Below the pieces are notes generated by a model. That model saw nothing but the letters and a program-made list of their open reading frames with translations. It did no database searches and was not told the DNA's origin. This document shows, in pieces, positions 45,647 to 59,059 of a stretch of 64,000 bases of DNA; the first letter of the stretch is position 1, and each line of letters opens with the position of its first letter. The translations under genes were made by a program, and so were the position numbers. The DNA is from Chloroflexota bacterium (GTDB lineage Bacteria > Chloroflexota > Dehalococcoidia > Bin125). The DNA lies in the NCBI GenBank assembly GCA_003228175.2, contig QGNQ01000007.1, positions 16,362-80,361 of the forward strand, given 5' to 3'.

Positions 45647-47155
45647 ATGGAGGTCGGCGCAGCAACCACGGCGGCGGCGGACAGCACCGCCGCCAACCTA
45701 TTGATTTTCGTTCCCCGCGCCGACGACCCACTCGCCGGCGGCCCCGCCCACGCCATCGACGCGCTCCTCGACGGCGCTCTTAGCCTGCTCGTCGCGGCCG
45801 GCGAGCTGACCGGCAAACGCGGCCAAGTCACCGTCGTGCATACCCTCGGGCGCGCGCCCATGACCCGCGTCCTCGTCGCCGGACTCGGCGACCCCGGCGC
45901 GATCGACTTAGAACGTGTGCGCAACGCCACCGCCACCGCCGCCCGCCGCGCTCGCGCGCTCGCCGACGGCACACTCGATGTTGCCATCGCCGGCCCCCCA
46001 CTGGACGCGCTCGACGAAACGGACCTGGCGCAGGCCATCACGGAAGGCCTCCTCCTAGGGCTCTACCGCTTCGACCGCCACCTGCACCCCAAAGAAGCGC
46101 CGAAATCCATCAGCGGCGCCCGCATCCTCGGCCACGACGCAGCCGCCCTCGCAGAGGGCGTCCGACGCGGCGCAATCCTGGGCGAAGCGACCAACTTCTG
46201 TCGCGACCTCGCCAACGAGCCCAGCAACCTCCTCACCCCAACCGAAATGGCCGCCCGCGCCGAGACCATGGCCCGCGACACCGGCCTGGAGATCCAAGTC
46301 CTGGAGGAAAGCGACGCCGCGGAGCTCGGCATGGGCTCCTTCCTCGGCGTTGCCAAAGGCTCCCATCAGCCCGCCAAAATGATCATCCTGCGCCACCGCG
46401 GCGGCGGCGACGAGCCCGGCCTCGCCCTGATCGGCAAAGGCATCACCTTCGACACCGGCGGCATCTCCCTGAAGCCCTCCGCCAGCATGGTCTCCATGAA
46501 GCAGGACATGAGCGGCGGCGCCGCCGTCATCGCCGCCATCGGCGCTCTGGCGCGCCTCAACGCGCCCGCCAACGTCACCGCCATCGTCCCCGCCACGGAG
46601 AACATGCCCGGCGGCAGCGCCATCAAGCCCAGCGACGTCCTCACCGCCATGAACGGCAAGACGATCGAGGTCCTCAACACCGACGCCGAGGGACGCTTGG
46701 TCCTCGCCGACGCGCTCTGCTACGCCAATCATCTCGGTCTCACCCCGCTGATCGATGTCGCCACGCTCACCGGCGCCGTCGCCGTCGCCCTGGGCACCAC
46801 CACCACCGGCCTGATGACCAACGACGACGCGCTCGGCGCTGAGGTCATCGCAGCCGGCGCCGTCAGCGGCGAGAAGATCTGGCAACTGCCCATGTTCGAC
46901 GACTACGACGACCTCATCAAAAGCCCCATCGCCGACGTCAAGAACACCGGCGGCCGCTACGCGGGCGCAATCACCGCCGCCAAGTTCCTCGAAGTCTTCG
47001 CCGGCGATACCCCCTGGGTCCACCTCGATATGGCCGGCACCGACGACGCCGACAAAGACAGCGGCGCAACCGTCCGCGGCGCAACAGGGGTGCCCGTCCG
47101 CACATTGGTACGCTGGGTGCTGGACCGCGCCGCCAAGCAGAAGGAATCGTCATGA
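45647..47155 (+). CDS. pepA: leucyl aminopeptidase PepA (M17)
   Basis: 502 residues from ATG 45647, chosen for the GAGGAG upstream; ATG 45629 and a further codon are alternatives. The metal-site motifs are GKGITFDTGGISLKP, DMSGGAA and NTDAEGRL, the last the M17 signature. It removes N-terminal residues from peptides and may bind DNA in some species. Its TGA overlaps the next gene's ATG. Confidence 0.95.
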   Translation: MEVGAATTAAADSTAANLLIFVPRADDPLAGGPAHAIDALLDGALSLLVAAGELTGKRGQVTVVHTLGRAPMTRVLVAGLGDPGAIDLERVRNATATAARRARALADGTLDVAIAGPPLDALDETDLAQAITEGLLLGLYRFDRHLHPKEAPKSISGARILGHDAAALAEGVRRGAILGEATNFCRDLANEPSNLLTPTEMAARAETMARDTGLEIQVLEESDAAELGMGSFLGVAKGSHQPAKMIILRHRGGGDEPGLALIGKGITFDTGGISLKPSASMVSMKQDMSGGAAVIAAIGALARLNAPANVTAIVPATENMPGGSAIKPSDVLTAMNGKTIEVLNTDAEGRLVLADALCYANHLGLTPLIDVATLTGAVAVALGTTTTGLMTNDDALGAEVIAAGAVSGEKIWQLPMFDDYDDLIKSPIADVKNTGGRYAGAITAAKFLEVFAGDTPWVHLDMAGTDDADKDSGATVRGATGVPVRTLVRWVLDRAAKQKESS

Positions 47156-47493
47156 GTGAAGACCAGATCACAGACCTCTCGCCCGAAGAAGAGGCCACGC
47201 TGCGCGCCAAGTACCGACGAGAGATGGTCGAACTCGCCGATCGCTTCTGCGAAGAGCGCGGCTACGTCCTCACCAACGCCGAAATGACCATCGAAGACTT
47301 CGTCTCCATGCGGCTCAAGTTCGGCAAGTTCTACTGCCCCTGCCAGCCCGCCAACGACGACGACACGATCTGCGTCTGCCCGCCCGTGCAGAACGGCCTC
47401 GTCGACTTTGAAGGCACCTGCTTCTGCAATTTCTTCTCGCTGCCGGAAGGCAAAGCGCCGCTCAAGGAAACGCTCTCCCAGGGCCTCGGCTAG
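47152..47493 (+). CDS. ferredoxin-thioredoxin reductase catalytic-subunit-like protein
   Basis: 113 residues. Six cysteines occur in three pairs: YCPC, ICVC and TCFC. The plant and cyanobacterial enzyme has CPC, CPC and CHC, using four Cys for a 4Fe-4S cluster and two for the disulfide. Here spacing is 9 and 13 residues instead of about 16 and 8, and the active-site His is Phe. It is likely an Fe-S disulfide reductase of divergent type. It overlaps pepA as ATGA, and its stop shares CTAG with coaBC. Confidence 0.78.
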   Translation: MSEDQITDLSPEEEATLRAKYRREMVELADRFCEERGYVLTNAEMTIEDFVSMRLKFGKFYCPCQPANDDDTICVCPPVQNGLVDFEGTCFCNFFSLPEGKAPLKETLSQGLG

Positions 47494-48767
47494 CGCCCCG
47501 GCGCGTCGATCGGCCCGTCACGAAGCGGCCCCGCATCCAGTTGCGCCGCCACGCGGTCCAGGATCGTGCACGCCACGTCGTACTTGTGCAGGAGTGGTAG
47601 CGCCTCCGGCTCCTCGCCGGGCGCAAGCAGCGTCACCGCATTCGTCTCGCTGCCGAAGCCCGATCCCGCCGCGCTGACATCATTCGCCACAATCAAGTCC
47701 AGACCCTTCGCCTGCAGTTTCCTTGACGCGTTCGCCAGCAGATCCTCGGTCTCCGCCGCGAACCCTACGGTCACAAAGCGCCGCCCCGCCGCGCCGGCCA
47801 TCTCGGCCAGAATGTCAGCCGTCTTCTCCAGCGCCAACGTCCGGCCCGCCTCCCCGGGTTCCTTCTTCATCTTCTCCGCCGCCACACTCGCCGGCCGGTA
47901 GTCCGCCACCGCCGCCGCCATGATCAGCGCGTCGATCCCCTCCCGACGCTTCGCCACGGCCGCCTGCATCTCCGCCGCAGTCTCCACCCGCACCACGATC
48001 ACCCCGTACAGCCCCGCTGGCGGCTCCTGCGTGCTCACCAGCGTCACCGCCGCCCCCCGATCGCGCGCCGCCGCCGCCAGCGCGAAGCCCATCCGCCCAC
48101 TGGAGCGATTGCCCACGTAGCGCACCGGGTCGATCGCCTCCCGCGTCCCGCCCGCCGTCACCAGCACGTGACGGCTGCGCAGCGCCCCGTCCCGGCGCCC
48201 CAGCAGCGCCCGCGTCGCCCCAACGATCTCGGCCGGTTCCGCCAGCCGTCCCAGGCCCACATGGCCGCTGGCCAGCCGCCCCCGCGCCGGCCCCACAATC
48301 ATCACCTCGCGCGACTTCAGCGTCTCCAAGTTCGCCTGCACCGCCGGGTTCGCGAACATCACGCTATCCATCGCCGGCGCCACCGCAATCGGCGCCGTCG
48401 TCGCCAGCGCTGTCAGACTCGGCAGATTGTCGCCGATCCCATTCGCCAGCTTCGCGATCGTCGTCGCGCTCGCCGGCGCGATCACCAACGCGTCCGCCCC
48501 GCGTCCAAGCGCCACATGCAGCTCCGGATCCTCGTCCGTCGTCCACAGATCGTCGCTCACCACCCCGCCAACCAGATTGCGGAACGTGAAGCTCGGCGCG
48601 AACCGGCTCGCGTTCGGCGTCAGCGCCACATCCACCGTCGCTCCCGCCTCCTGCAACCGCCGCGCGATCTCGAACGCCCGGTAGGCCGCGATCGATCCGC
48701 TCACCCCCAACACGATCCGGCGCTCGCGCAGCGGTTGCGGACTAGGCGCCCCGCCCGCCTCGTTCAT
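47490..48767 (-). CDS. coaBC: bifunctional CoaBC (phosphopantothenoylcysteine decarboxylase/synthetase)
   Basis: 425 residues from ATG 48767, which overlaps the coaX stop. The N-terminal flavodoxin-like CoaC domain starts VLGVSGSIAAYRAFE. The CoaB domain has VLVTAGGTREAIDPVRYVGNRSSG and DVSAAGSGF. In CoaC the expected PAMN reads PAMD and the Cys of LACG reads Ser (RLASGHVG); the early His is kept. It makes 4'-phosphopantetheine from 4'-phosphopantothenate and cysteine. Next to coaX, so this is a CoA-synthesis pair. Confidence 0.92.
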   Translation of the reverse strand: MNEAGGAPSPQPLRERRIVLGVSGSIAAYRAFEIARRLQEAGATVDVALTPNASRFAPSFTFRNLVGGVVSDDLWTTDEDPELHVALGRGADALVIAPASATTIAKLANGIGDNLPSLTALATTAPIAVAPAMDSVMFANPAVQANLETLKSREVMIVGPARGRLASGHVGLGRLAEPAEIVGATRALLGRRDGALRSRHVLVTAGGTREAIDPVRYVGNRSSGRMGFALAAAARDRGAAVTLVSTQEPPAGLYGVIVVRVETAAEMQAAVAKRREGIDALIMAAAVADYRPASVAAEKMKKEPGEAGRTLALEKTADILAEMAGAAGRRFVTVGFAAETEDLLANASRKLQAKGLDLIVANDVSAAGSGFGSETNAVTLLAPGEEPEALPLLHKYDVACTILDRVAAQLDAGPLRDGPIDAPGR

Positions 48768-49543
48768 GGCGTCCCCTCCGCGTTCATCTGATAAATCCGC
48801 AGCAGACCCCACAGGCTCAGATCCTGGTCCACCACATCGACAGACCGCGTCTCCCGCGCGATCCGGTCCGCCCATCCCCCCGTCCCCACTACCCGGCCAC
48901 CCCCCAGCTCGGCCTTGAACCGCGCGATGATCCCCTCCACTAGCCCCACATAACCGAACAAAATGCCCGACTGGATCGACTCCGTCGTCGTCCGCCCAAT
49001 CGCCCTCGCCGGGCGTTCCAACTCCACCCGGGCCAATCGCGACGCCCGGGCGAACAACGCCTCCGCCGCAATCCCCACGCCCGGTGCAATCGCCCCGCCC
49101 AGATAGTCCCCGTTCGCATCGATCGCATCGAATACCGTCGCCGTGCCAAAGTCCACCACGATCAACGGCGCCGGCCCATGACGCTCCCGCGCCGCAATCG
49201 CGTCCACAATCCGGTCCGCGCCCACCTCATTCGGGTGCTCGTAGCGAATCCGCATCCCCGTCCGAATCGTGCTTCCCACGACCACCGGATCCAGATCGAA
49301 GAAGCGCCGGCAGACCGCCTGGAACACCGGCAGCAGAATCGGCACCACGCAGGACACCACCGCCCCATCAACCCGATCTGGCTCGATCTCGGCGCTGCGC
49401 AGCAACGACGCCAGCAGAATGCCGTACTCGTCCGAAAGCCGATCATGGTCGGTGGCCAACCGCCAGGACGGGCCCAGGGCGCCGTCCTCAAACAGGCCAG
49501 CCTGGATCGTCGTGTTGCCGATATCCACCGCCAGCAGCATCAC
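48764..49543 (-). CDS. coaX: type III pantothenate kinase CoaX
   Basis: 259 residues beginning MLLAVDIGNTTIQAGLFED with VVDFGTATVFDAI and GGAIAPGVGIAAEALF, the type III pantothenate kinase motifs. It phosphorylates pantothenate with ATP, starting CoA synthesis. It overlaps coaBC (ATGA) and diverges from dnaA. Confidence 0.95.
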   Translation of the reverse strand: MMLLAVDIGNTTIQAGLFEDGALGPSWRLATDHDRLSDEYGILLASLLRSAEIEPDRVDGAVVSCVVPILLPVFQAVCRRFFDLDPVVVGSTIRTGMRIRYEHPNEVGADRIVDAIAARERHGPAPLIVVDFGTATVFDAIDANGDYLGGAIAPGVGIAAEALFARASRLARVELERPARAIGRTTTESIQSGILFGYVGLVEGIIARFKAELGGGRVVGTGGWADRIARETRSVDVVDQDLSLWGLLRIYQMNAEGTP

Positions 49544-49841
49544 GCATCTCCTTGCCCCGCGTTATCTCTCGTCGCGATCGGCAGCGCGCAGCCTACAACC
49601 CCGCTCCGCCGCCCGTGTGCCGTCGGCAACGCGGCCCTCCCGGCCAGACCGCGGCGGGAATCCCCCGCGCCGGGGTCCAAATATCGCACTGCCTTCTGGA
49701 TTCCCGGAGACCGCTTGTCACGTGCGGAATCTCGGACGTAGACTCTGGCGGGCCGGCCTCCGGCCCAGATAGAAACGGACCCCCCCGATCAGCACGCCAC
49801 TGCCCTGATCGCCCGCCGGCTCGCCGGCGGCATCGGGCGCG
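49544..49841. other. coaX-dnaA intergenic region
   Basis: About 300 bp between divergent genes. I see no DnaA-box cluster here, in contrast to the region after dnaA, and no further gene. The start signals of coaX and dnaA lie here. Confidence 0.45.
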
Positions 49842-51263
<1,422 letters not shown>

Positions 51264-51626
51264 CCCTCAACCCCTGGTATCTCCGCCGCAACGCCCTTCT
51301 CCGTGGATAACCACAGACAACTCTGTGGAAAACCGTGGGGATATGGGGATAACTGCGCGCCCACCGTCCACGCGGGCCAGACCATCGGACGGCCCAAACG
51401 GACAGCTATCCACCGCGATCCAGGCCACATCAGCGCTTATCCCCAACGGGATGTGGGCGATACCGCGTCAACTCCCATCTGGGAGACCAGCGGTTACCCA
51501 CGGTCTCATCGCTTTCCACAGCCCTACGACAACGAGTACGACAAAAAGAATCTGAGAACAGCTCAATGACTCTGCTCTTAATCGAGCGGTGGAGATCCGG
51601 GATACTGCCCTTCATATACTGATGCC
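51264..51626. other. oriC: candidate origin of replication (oriC)
   Basis: The non-coding gap between dnaA and obgE holds several DnaA-box-like 9-mers close to TTATCCACA. On minus: 51302-51310, 51324-51332 (TTTTCCACA) and 51344-51352. On plus: 51406-51414, 51437-51445, 51494-51502 and 51512-51520 (CTTTCCACA). An A-rich stretch at 51540-51560 could be part of an unwinding element. Location beside dnaA supports the call. Confidence 0.85.
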
Positions 51627-52910
51627 ATGATCGATCAGGTACCGATAGCCATCGCAGGCGGCGACGGCGGCAACGGAGCCGTCTCCTTCCACCGCGAGAA
51701 GTTCGTCCAGGACGGTGGGCCGGACGGCGGGCGCGGCGGGCGCGGCGGACACATCATTCTGCTCGCCAACGCCCGCATCAACACACTCCGTCGCTACCGA
51801 CGGGCCGCCTTGTTCCGCGCCGATGCGGGGCGCCCCGGCGGCACGAACAAGCGCCGCGGCCGTGACGGCGCCGACCTGCTCCTGGAGGTCCCCGCCGGCA
51901 CCGTCATCTACGCCATCGACGGCCAGGGCGAGCCCACCGAGCAACTCGCCGACCTGGCGCAGGATGGTCAGGGCATCATGCTCGCCCGCGGTGGGCGCGG
52001 CGGCCACGGCAACACGTTTTTCCGCAGCTCCACGAACCGCGCCCCGCGCGTCGCGCAGCGCGGCCAGCCGGCCCAGCAGCGACACGTGCGACTCGAACTG
52101 CGCCTCATCGCTGACGTCGGCTTGGTCGGCCTGCCGAACGCCGGCAAATCCACCTTGCTCAGGCAGCTCAGCGCCGCCCGCCCGCGCGTCGCCAACTACC
52201 CCTTCACCACCCTGGAACCCCACCTCGGCGTCGTCCAGGTCGGCTGGGAAGAGTTCGCCGTCGCCGATCTGCCGGGCCTGATCGAGGGCGCCGCCGAGGG
52301 CGCTGGCTTGGGTCACGACTTTCTGCGCCACGTCTCCCGCACCCGCCTGCTAATCCATCTGCTCGATGCCGCCACCCCGGACCCACTCGCCGACTTCGAC
52401 ACCATCAACGCCGAACTCGCCGCTTACGACAGCTCCCTTGGCGCCCGACCCCAGATCGTCGCGCTCAACAAGCTGGACCTGCCAGACGCGCAGGCCGCCC
52501 TGCCGGACCTCCTGGCGCAACTGCAGAGTCGCGGGATTGAGGCCCTGTCAATCTCGGCCGCCGCCGGCCAAGGCACAGACACCCTCGTCGAGCGCGCCTG
52601 GCAGCGCTTGGCGGAGCTGCGTCGCGAAGAAGTCGAGCGCTCCGAATCGCGGCCACGGGAGCCCGTCCTCATCAAGCCCCGGCCCAACCGGCGTCGCTTC
52701 GACGTCGAGCGCCAGGGGACCGCCTACCGGGTGGTCGGTGGCCAGGTCGAGACCTTCATCGAAATGATGGACACCGACGACGAGGCGGCCATGGAGGAGG
52801 TCTATCGCTGGCTCGACCGGCGCGGCGTCACCGGCGCGCTCAAACGCGCTGGCATGCAGGAAGGCGACCGCGTGCGCATCGGCGCGGCCGAGTGGGCGTG
52901 GGAGGCCTAA
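51627..52910 (+). CDS. obgE: GTPase Obg/CgtA
   Basis: 427 residues. The Gly-rich Obg fold (IAGGDGGNGAVSFHREKF, GGRGGHGNTFF) is followed by the GTPase with GLPNAGKSTLLRQL, DLPGLIEGAAEGAGLG and NKLD, and a C-terminal OCT domain. It is a ribosome-assembly and stress GTPase. In many bacteria dnaN follows dnaA; here obgE follows oriC instead. It overlaps nadD. Confidence 0.96.
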   Translation: MIDQVPIAIAGGDGGNGAVSFHREKFVQDGGPDGGRGGRGGHIILLANARINTLRRYRRAALFRADAGRPGGTNKRRGRDGADLLLEVPAGTVIYAIDGQGEPTEQLADLAQDGQGIMLARGGRGGHGNTFFRSSTNRAPRVAQRGQPAQQRHVRLELRLIADVGLVGLPNAGKSTLLRQLSAARPRVANYPFTTLEPHLGVVQVGWEEFAVADLPGLIEGAAEGAGLGHDFLRHVSRTRLLIHLLDAATPDPLADFDTINAELAAYDSSLGARPQIVALNKLDLPDAQAALPDLLAQLQSRGIEALSISAAAGQGTDTLVERAWQRLAELRREEVERSESRPREPVLIKPRPNRRRFDVERQGTAYRVVGGQVETFIEMMDTDDEAAMEEVYRWLDRRGVTGALKRAGMQEGDRVRIGAAEWAWEA

Positions 52911-53566
52911 ACCCCGCCCGCTCCGGGGCCTCCCACCACAGCACCGCTCGCCGTCTCGGTGTACTCGGCGGCACCTTCGACCCACCCCATCGCATGCACC
53001 TGGCCCTCGCCACCGCCGCCGCCGACCAGCTCCATCTCCCCCGGGTGCTCTTCCTGCCCGCCGGCGATCCCTGGCGCAAGGCGCACCGCATCGTCAGCCC
53101 GGCCCCCCACCGGCTGGCAATGACGCGCCTGGCCATCGCCGCCGAGCCGCGCTTCGCCTGCTCGGACATGGAGCTCCGTCGCTCCGGGCCCACCTACACC
53201 CTGCAAACGCTGCAGCGCCTCGCGGCCCAGGGCTGGCAGGCGCTCTGGTTCATCGTCGGCAGCGACGCAATCGTCGATCTTCCCCACTGGCACGAGCCCG
53301 AGCAGTTGATCCGCACCGCTCGCCTGGCCGTCGCCGTCCGCCCCGGCCCCACCCTCGACGCGGCCGCACTCGACAACCTCGTGCCCGGCCTCTCCGCGCG
53401 CCTGGATTGGCTCACGTTGCCCCCGGACGCGCTCAGCGCCACCGCCCTCCGCCACCGCATTGCTGCCGGCGCTGAGCCGGGCGCACAGGCCCACGCCGAC
53501 GCCCCCCCCGCGGTCTTGGCCTACGCGCGCACGCGCGGGCTCTACGCCTCGTCTGGGGACGCCTGA
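52892..53566 (+). CDS. nadD: nicotinate-nucleotide adenylyltransferase NadD
   Basis: 224 residues from GTG 52892, overlapping obgE by 19 bp; a nearby GTG would be equally possible. It starts GVLGGTFDPPHRMHLAL. The nucleotidyltransferase motif normally ends HxGH, but here the Gly is Met (HRMH). The closing motif is LSATALRHRI. It makes deamido-NAD from nicotinate mononucleotide and ATP. An obgE-nadD neighbourhood is common in Gram-positive-type genomes. Confidence 0.9.
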   Translation: MGVGGLNPARSGASHHSTARRLGVLGGTFDPPHRMHLALATAAADQLHLPRVLFLPAGDPWRKAHRIVSPAPHRLAMTRLAIAAEPRFACSDMELRRSGPTYTLQTLQRLAAQGWQALWFIVGSDAIVDLPHWHEPEQLIRTARLAVAVRPGPTLDAAALDNLVPGLSARLDWLTLPPDALSATALRHRIAAGAEPGAQAHADAPPAVLAYARTRGLYASSGDA

Positions 53567-54390
53567 GAGGCAGCCGCGCTCAATGCCGGCGTCTCGCCGG
53601 CCGACACATGACCCGCCGGCGTCTCCCCCGGCGCTCCCGCAGGCCCCCACCCCCCCGGCGTCTCGCCTGGCTGGAGATGAACAGTCTCCGGCGTGTAGTG
53701 CTCCTTGCGCATCAGCACCGTCAGCCGTGGCCCCGGCGGCCACAGGAACGGGCGCAGCGCCAGCGTCTGGATCCAAGCGAATCCGGCCTCCCGGCCCATC
53801 CCCCCCACCTCGTTGAACCCACGCAGTCGCGGTGCCGCCTCCGGCAACACCCGACGCCAAATCGCGTTCACCCGCGCCGACCGCGACGGCGCCACCTCCC
53901 ACACCACGACGATCCCATTGTGGGTCAACACCCGCCAGCACTCCTGCAGGAAGGCAAGCGCCGTCGCATCGTCCCAGCCCCGCAACCGGTGTCCCGCCAC
54001 CACGACAGTGAACCTCGCGTCACCCACGGGCAGCGCCCCTGGGCTCACGACCGGGGCGAAGTTCTCCACGGGTGCCGGGCCCTCCCCGCGCCTTGTGTTG
54101 AGCACCAGCGGCGGCGTCTGCAGACCCCCGGCCGACTCCAGCGTGTCGGCCAGCGCGGCGTTGTCCAGGACGAGCACCCGGTCCTCCGGCCGCAAGGGCA
54201 GCAGCGACGGCAACAGGTACCCCACCGTGTCTTCCAGGAGCAGCCGTGGCGACCCGCACCACCAGCGACGCAACGGCGTCGGCAGACCCTGAAGCAAACC
54301 CTCGCGCAACGACGGGCGCGGCCCCCCCCGGCGTCTCGCCGGGCGCGAGCCACTAGCCCCAGGCGTCACCAGCGCCCGCCTGCCCACCAC
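53542..54390 (-). CDS. class I SAM-dependent methyltransferase-like protein with GETP repeats
   Basis: 282 residues at most. The first 35 or so residues are low-complexity and include a dispersed palindromic repeat, so the true start may lie downstream. The core contains VLVLDNAALADTLESAGG, FTVVVAGHRLRGWDD and LTHNGIVVVWEVAP in the order of a Rossmann methyltransferase, but the Gly-rich SAM motif is weak. The C-terminus has three GETP units produced by the palindromic repeats. It overlaps nadD by 25 bp on the other strand. Confidence 0.6.
   Translation of the reverse strand: MVGRRALVTPGASGSRPARRRGGPRPSLREGLLQGLPTPLRRWWCGSPRLLLEDTVGYLLPSLLPLRPEDRVLVLDNAALADTLESAGGLQTPPLVLNTRRGEGPAPVENFAPVVSPGALPVGDARFTVVVAGHRLRGWDDATALAFLQECWRVLTHNGIVVVWEVAPSRSARVNAIWRRVLPEAAPRLRGFNEVGGMGREAGFAWIQTLALRPFLWPPGPRLTVLMRKEHYTPETVHLQPGETPGGWGPAGAPGETPAGHVSAGETPALSAAASQASPDEA
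53585..53670. repeat. three palindromic repeats (CCGGCGTCTCGCCGG family)
   Basis: Copies lie at 53585-53601 (a perfect 7-bp arm palindrome with a TCT loop), 53615-53633 and 53654-53670. They sit in the 3' end of the methyltransferase-like gene and encode GETP on that strand. A fourth copy is at 54327-54343. Confidence 0.75.
54327..54343. repeat. fourth palindromic repeat, 5' side of the methyltransferase-like gene
   Basis: CCCGGCGTCTCGCCGGG, the same core as the three copies at 53585-53670. Together they flank the methyltransferase-like coding region. Confidence 0.7.
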
Positions 54391-54393
54391 GGC

Positions 54394-54882
54394 CTACCCA
54401 GCGGGGTTCTCAGCGTCCGCGGCGGCAGGCTCGCCCCCCTCGCCCGGGCGATCCCCCCACGTGAGACTGAAAGAGATCTGAATCCGCCCTGTCCCGGCCC
54501 CCGCCGCCATCGCCTCCAGCTCCTCGAGAAGCTGTGGCAGCGTCGGCTCCACGCTGGCGAACCCTGCCGTCTCGTTGTCCTCGCGCAGCGCCCGCCGCAT
54601 CGCCCCAACACACTCCCCCAGAGCGGCCGCGGACTGCCACGCCGCCGCCAGCTTCGCCACGTCCTCCGCATCCTCCGTGTCTCGGTCGTAGAATGTGAGC
54701 AGCGGCCCCACATCGATCCCGTGCCCCGTTTTGAACCGGCGGATCAGCTCCGTCAACGGGTGCTGCGTGCCGTACGGCTCCGCGATCCCAAAGGACAGCA
54801 GGGCCAACAGCGGCTGCGGATCGATCGAGAAGCGAAGCGGCGTCGGGCTCGGCGGCTCCGTCTCCACGAACAGCGCCGGCAT
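54394..54882 (-). CDS. hypothetical protein
   Basis: About 162 residues from ATG 54882, behind GGGGGCGGC. Not recognised. It has a short N-terminal strand (MPALFVETEPP), then helical segments TELIRRFKTGHGIDVGPLLTFYD and DTEDAEDVAKLAAAWQSA, and an acidic, Gly/Ala-rich end. The codon pattern is convincing, while the other frame over the same bases is Arg/Gly/Ala-rich and less likely. It follows gyrB closely on the same strand. Confidence 0.55.
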   Translation of the reverse strand: MPALFVETEPPSPTPLRFSIDPQPLLALLSFGIAEPYGTQHPLTELIRRFKTGHGIDVGPLLTFYDRDTEDAEDVAKLAAAWQSAAALGECVGAMRRALREDNETAGFASVEPTLPQLLEELEAMAAGAGTGRIQISFSLTWGDRPGEGGEPAAADAENPAG

Positions 54883-54915
54883 GCCGCCCCCATTCACGAC
54901 ACGGAGCGTCCAACG

Positions 54916-57588
<2,673 letters not shown>

Positions 57589-57601
<13 letters not shown>

Positions 57602-57840
57602 GCCCATCTCCCAGCCCCACGTGGGTCATCTCACCTCGGCCATCCGCCTGGAGCGCCTTCGCCGCCGCCCGCCCGCGCTTCCGCTGGATCACCCAGCGCG
57701 ACGACATCGACGCCGTCATCGCGGCCACGCGCCACTGGCCAGAAACGGGGCCGGGGCTGGAGCGAATCGATCTCCCCGCCCTGCAAACCCGCTGGCAGGC
57801 GCGCCGCCTCCGTGACGATCCTCCCCCCGGGCTCGACTAA
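57589..57840 (+). CDS. hypothetical small protein
   Basis: Up to 83 residues from a GTG that overlaps the TrmO-like gene's end. Not recognised. After a Pro/Ser-rich start the sequence is protein-like (FRWITQRDDIDAVIAATRHW, LPALQTRWQARRLRDD). It could be a real short gene between trmO-like and ychF; no ribosome binding site is convincing. Confidence 0.35.
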
Positions 57841-57910
57841 ACGCCCGTAATGCGCTTTGCTCCGCTCATCCCAAGCGGCGGCGCAGGACACGAACGGAGA
57901 CACACGACCC

Positions 57911-59011
<1,101 letters not shown>

Positions 59012-59059
59012 GCACCCCGTCCCGAAGAACCGCAAGCCCGACGCTATCCTGACCGCAGC

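Noticed and set aside
54410..54913. Second open frame on the minus strand overlapping the hypothetical gene at 54394-54882.
   Set aside because: Its product is Arg/Gly/Ala-rich with no plausible structure; the other frame looks like a real protein.
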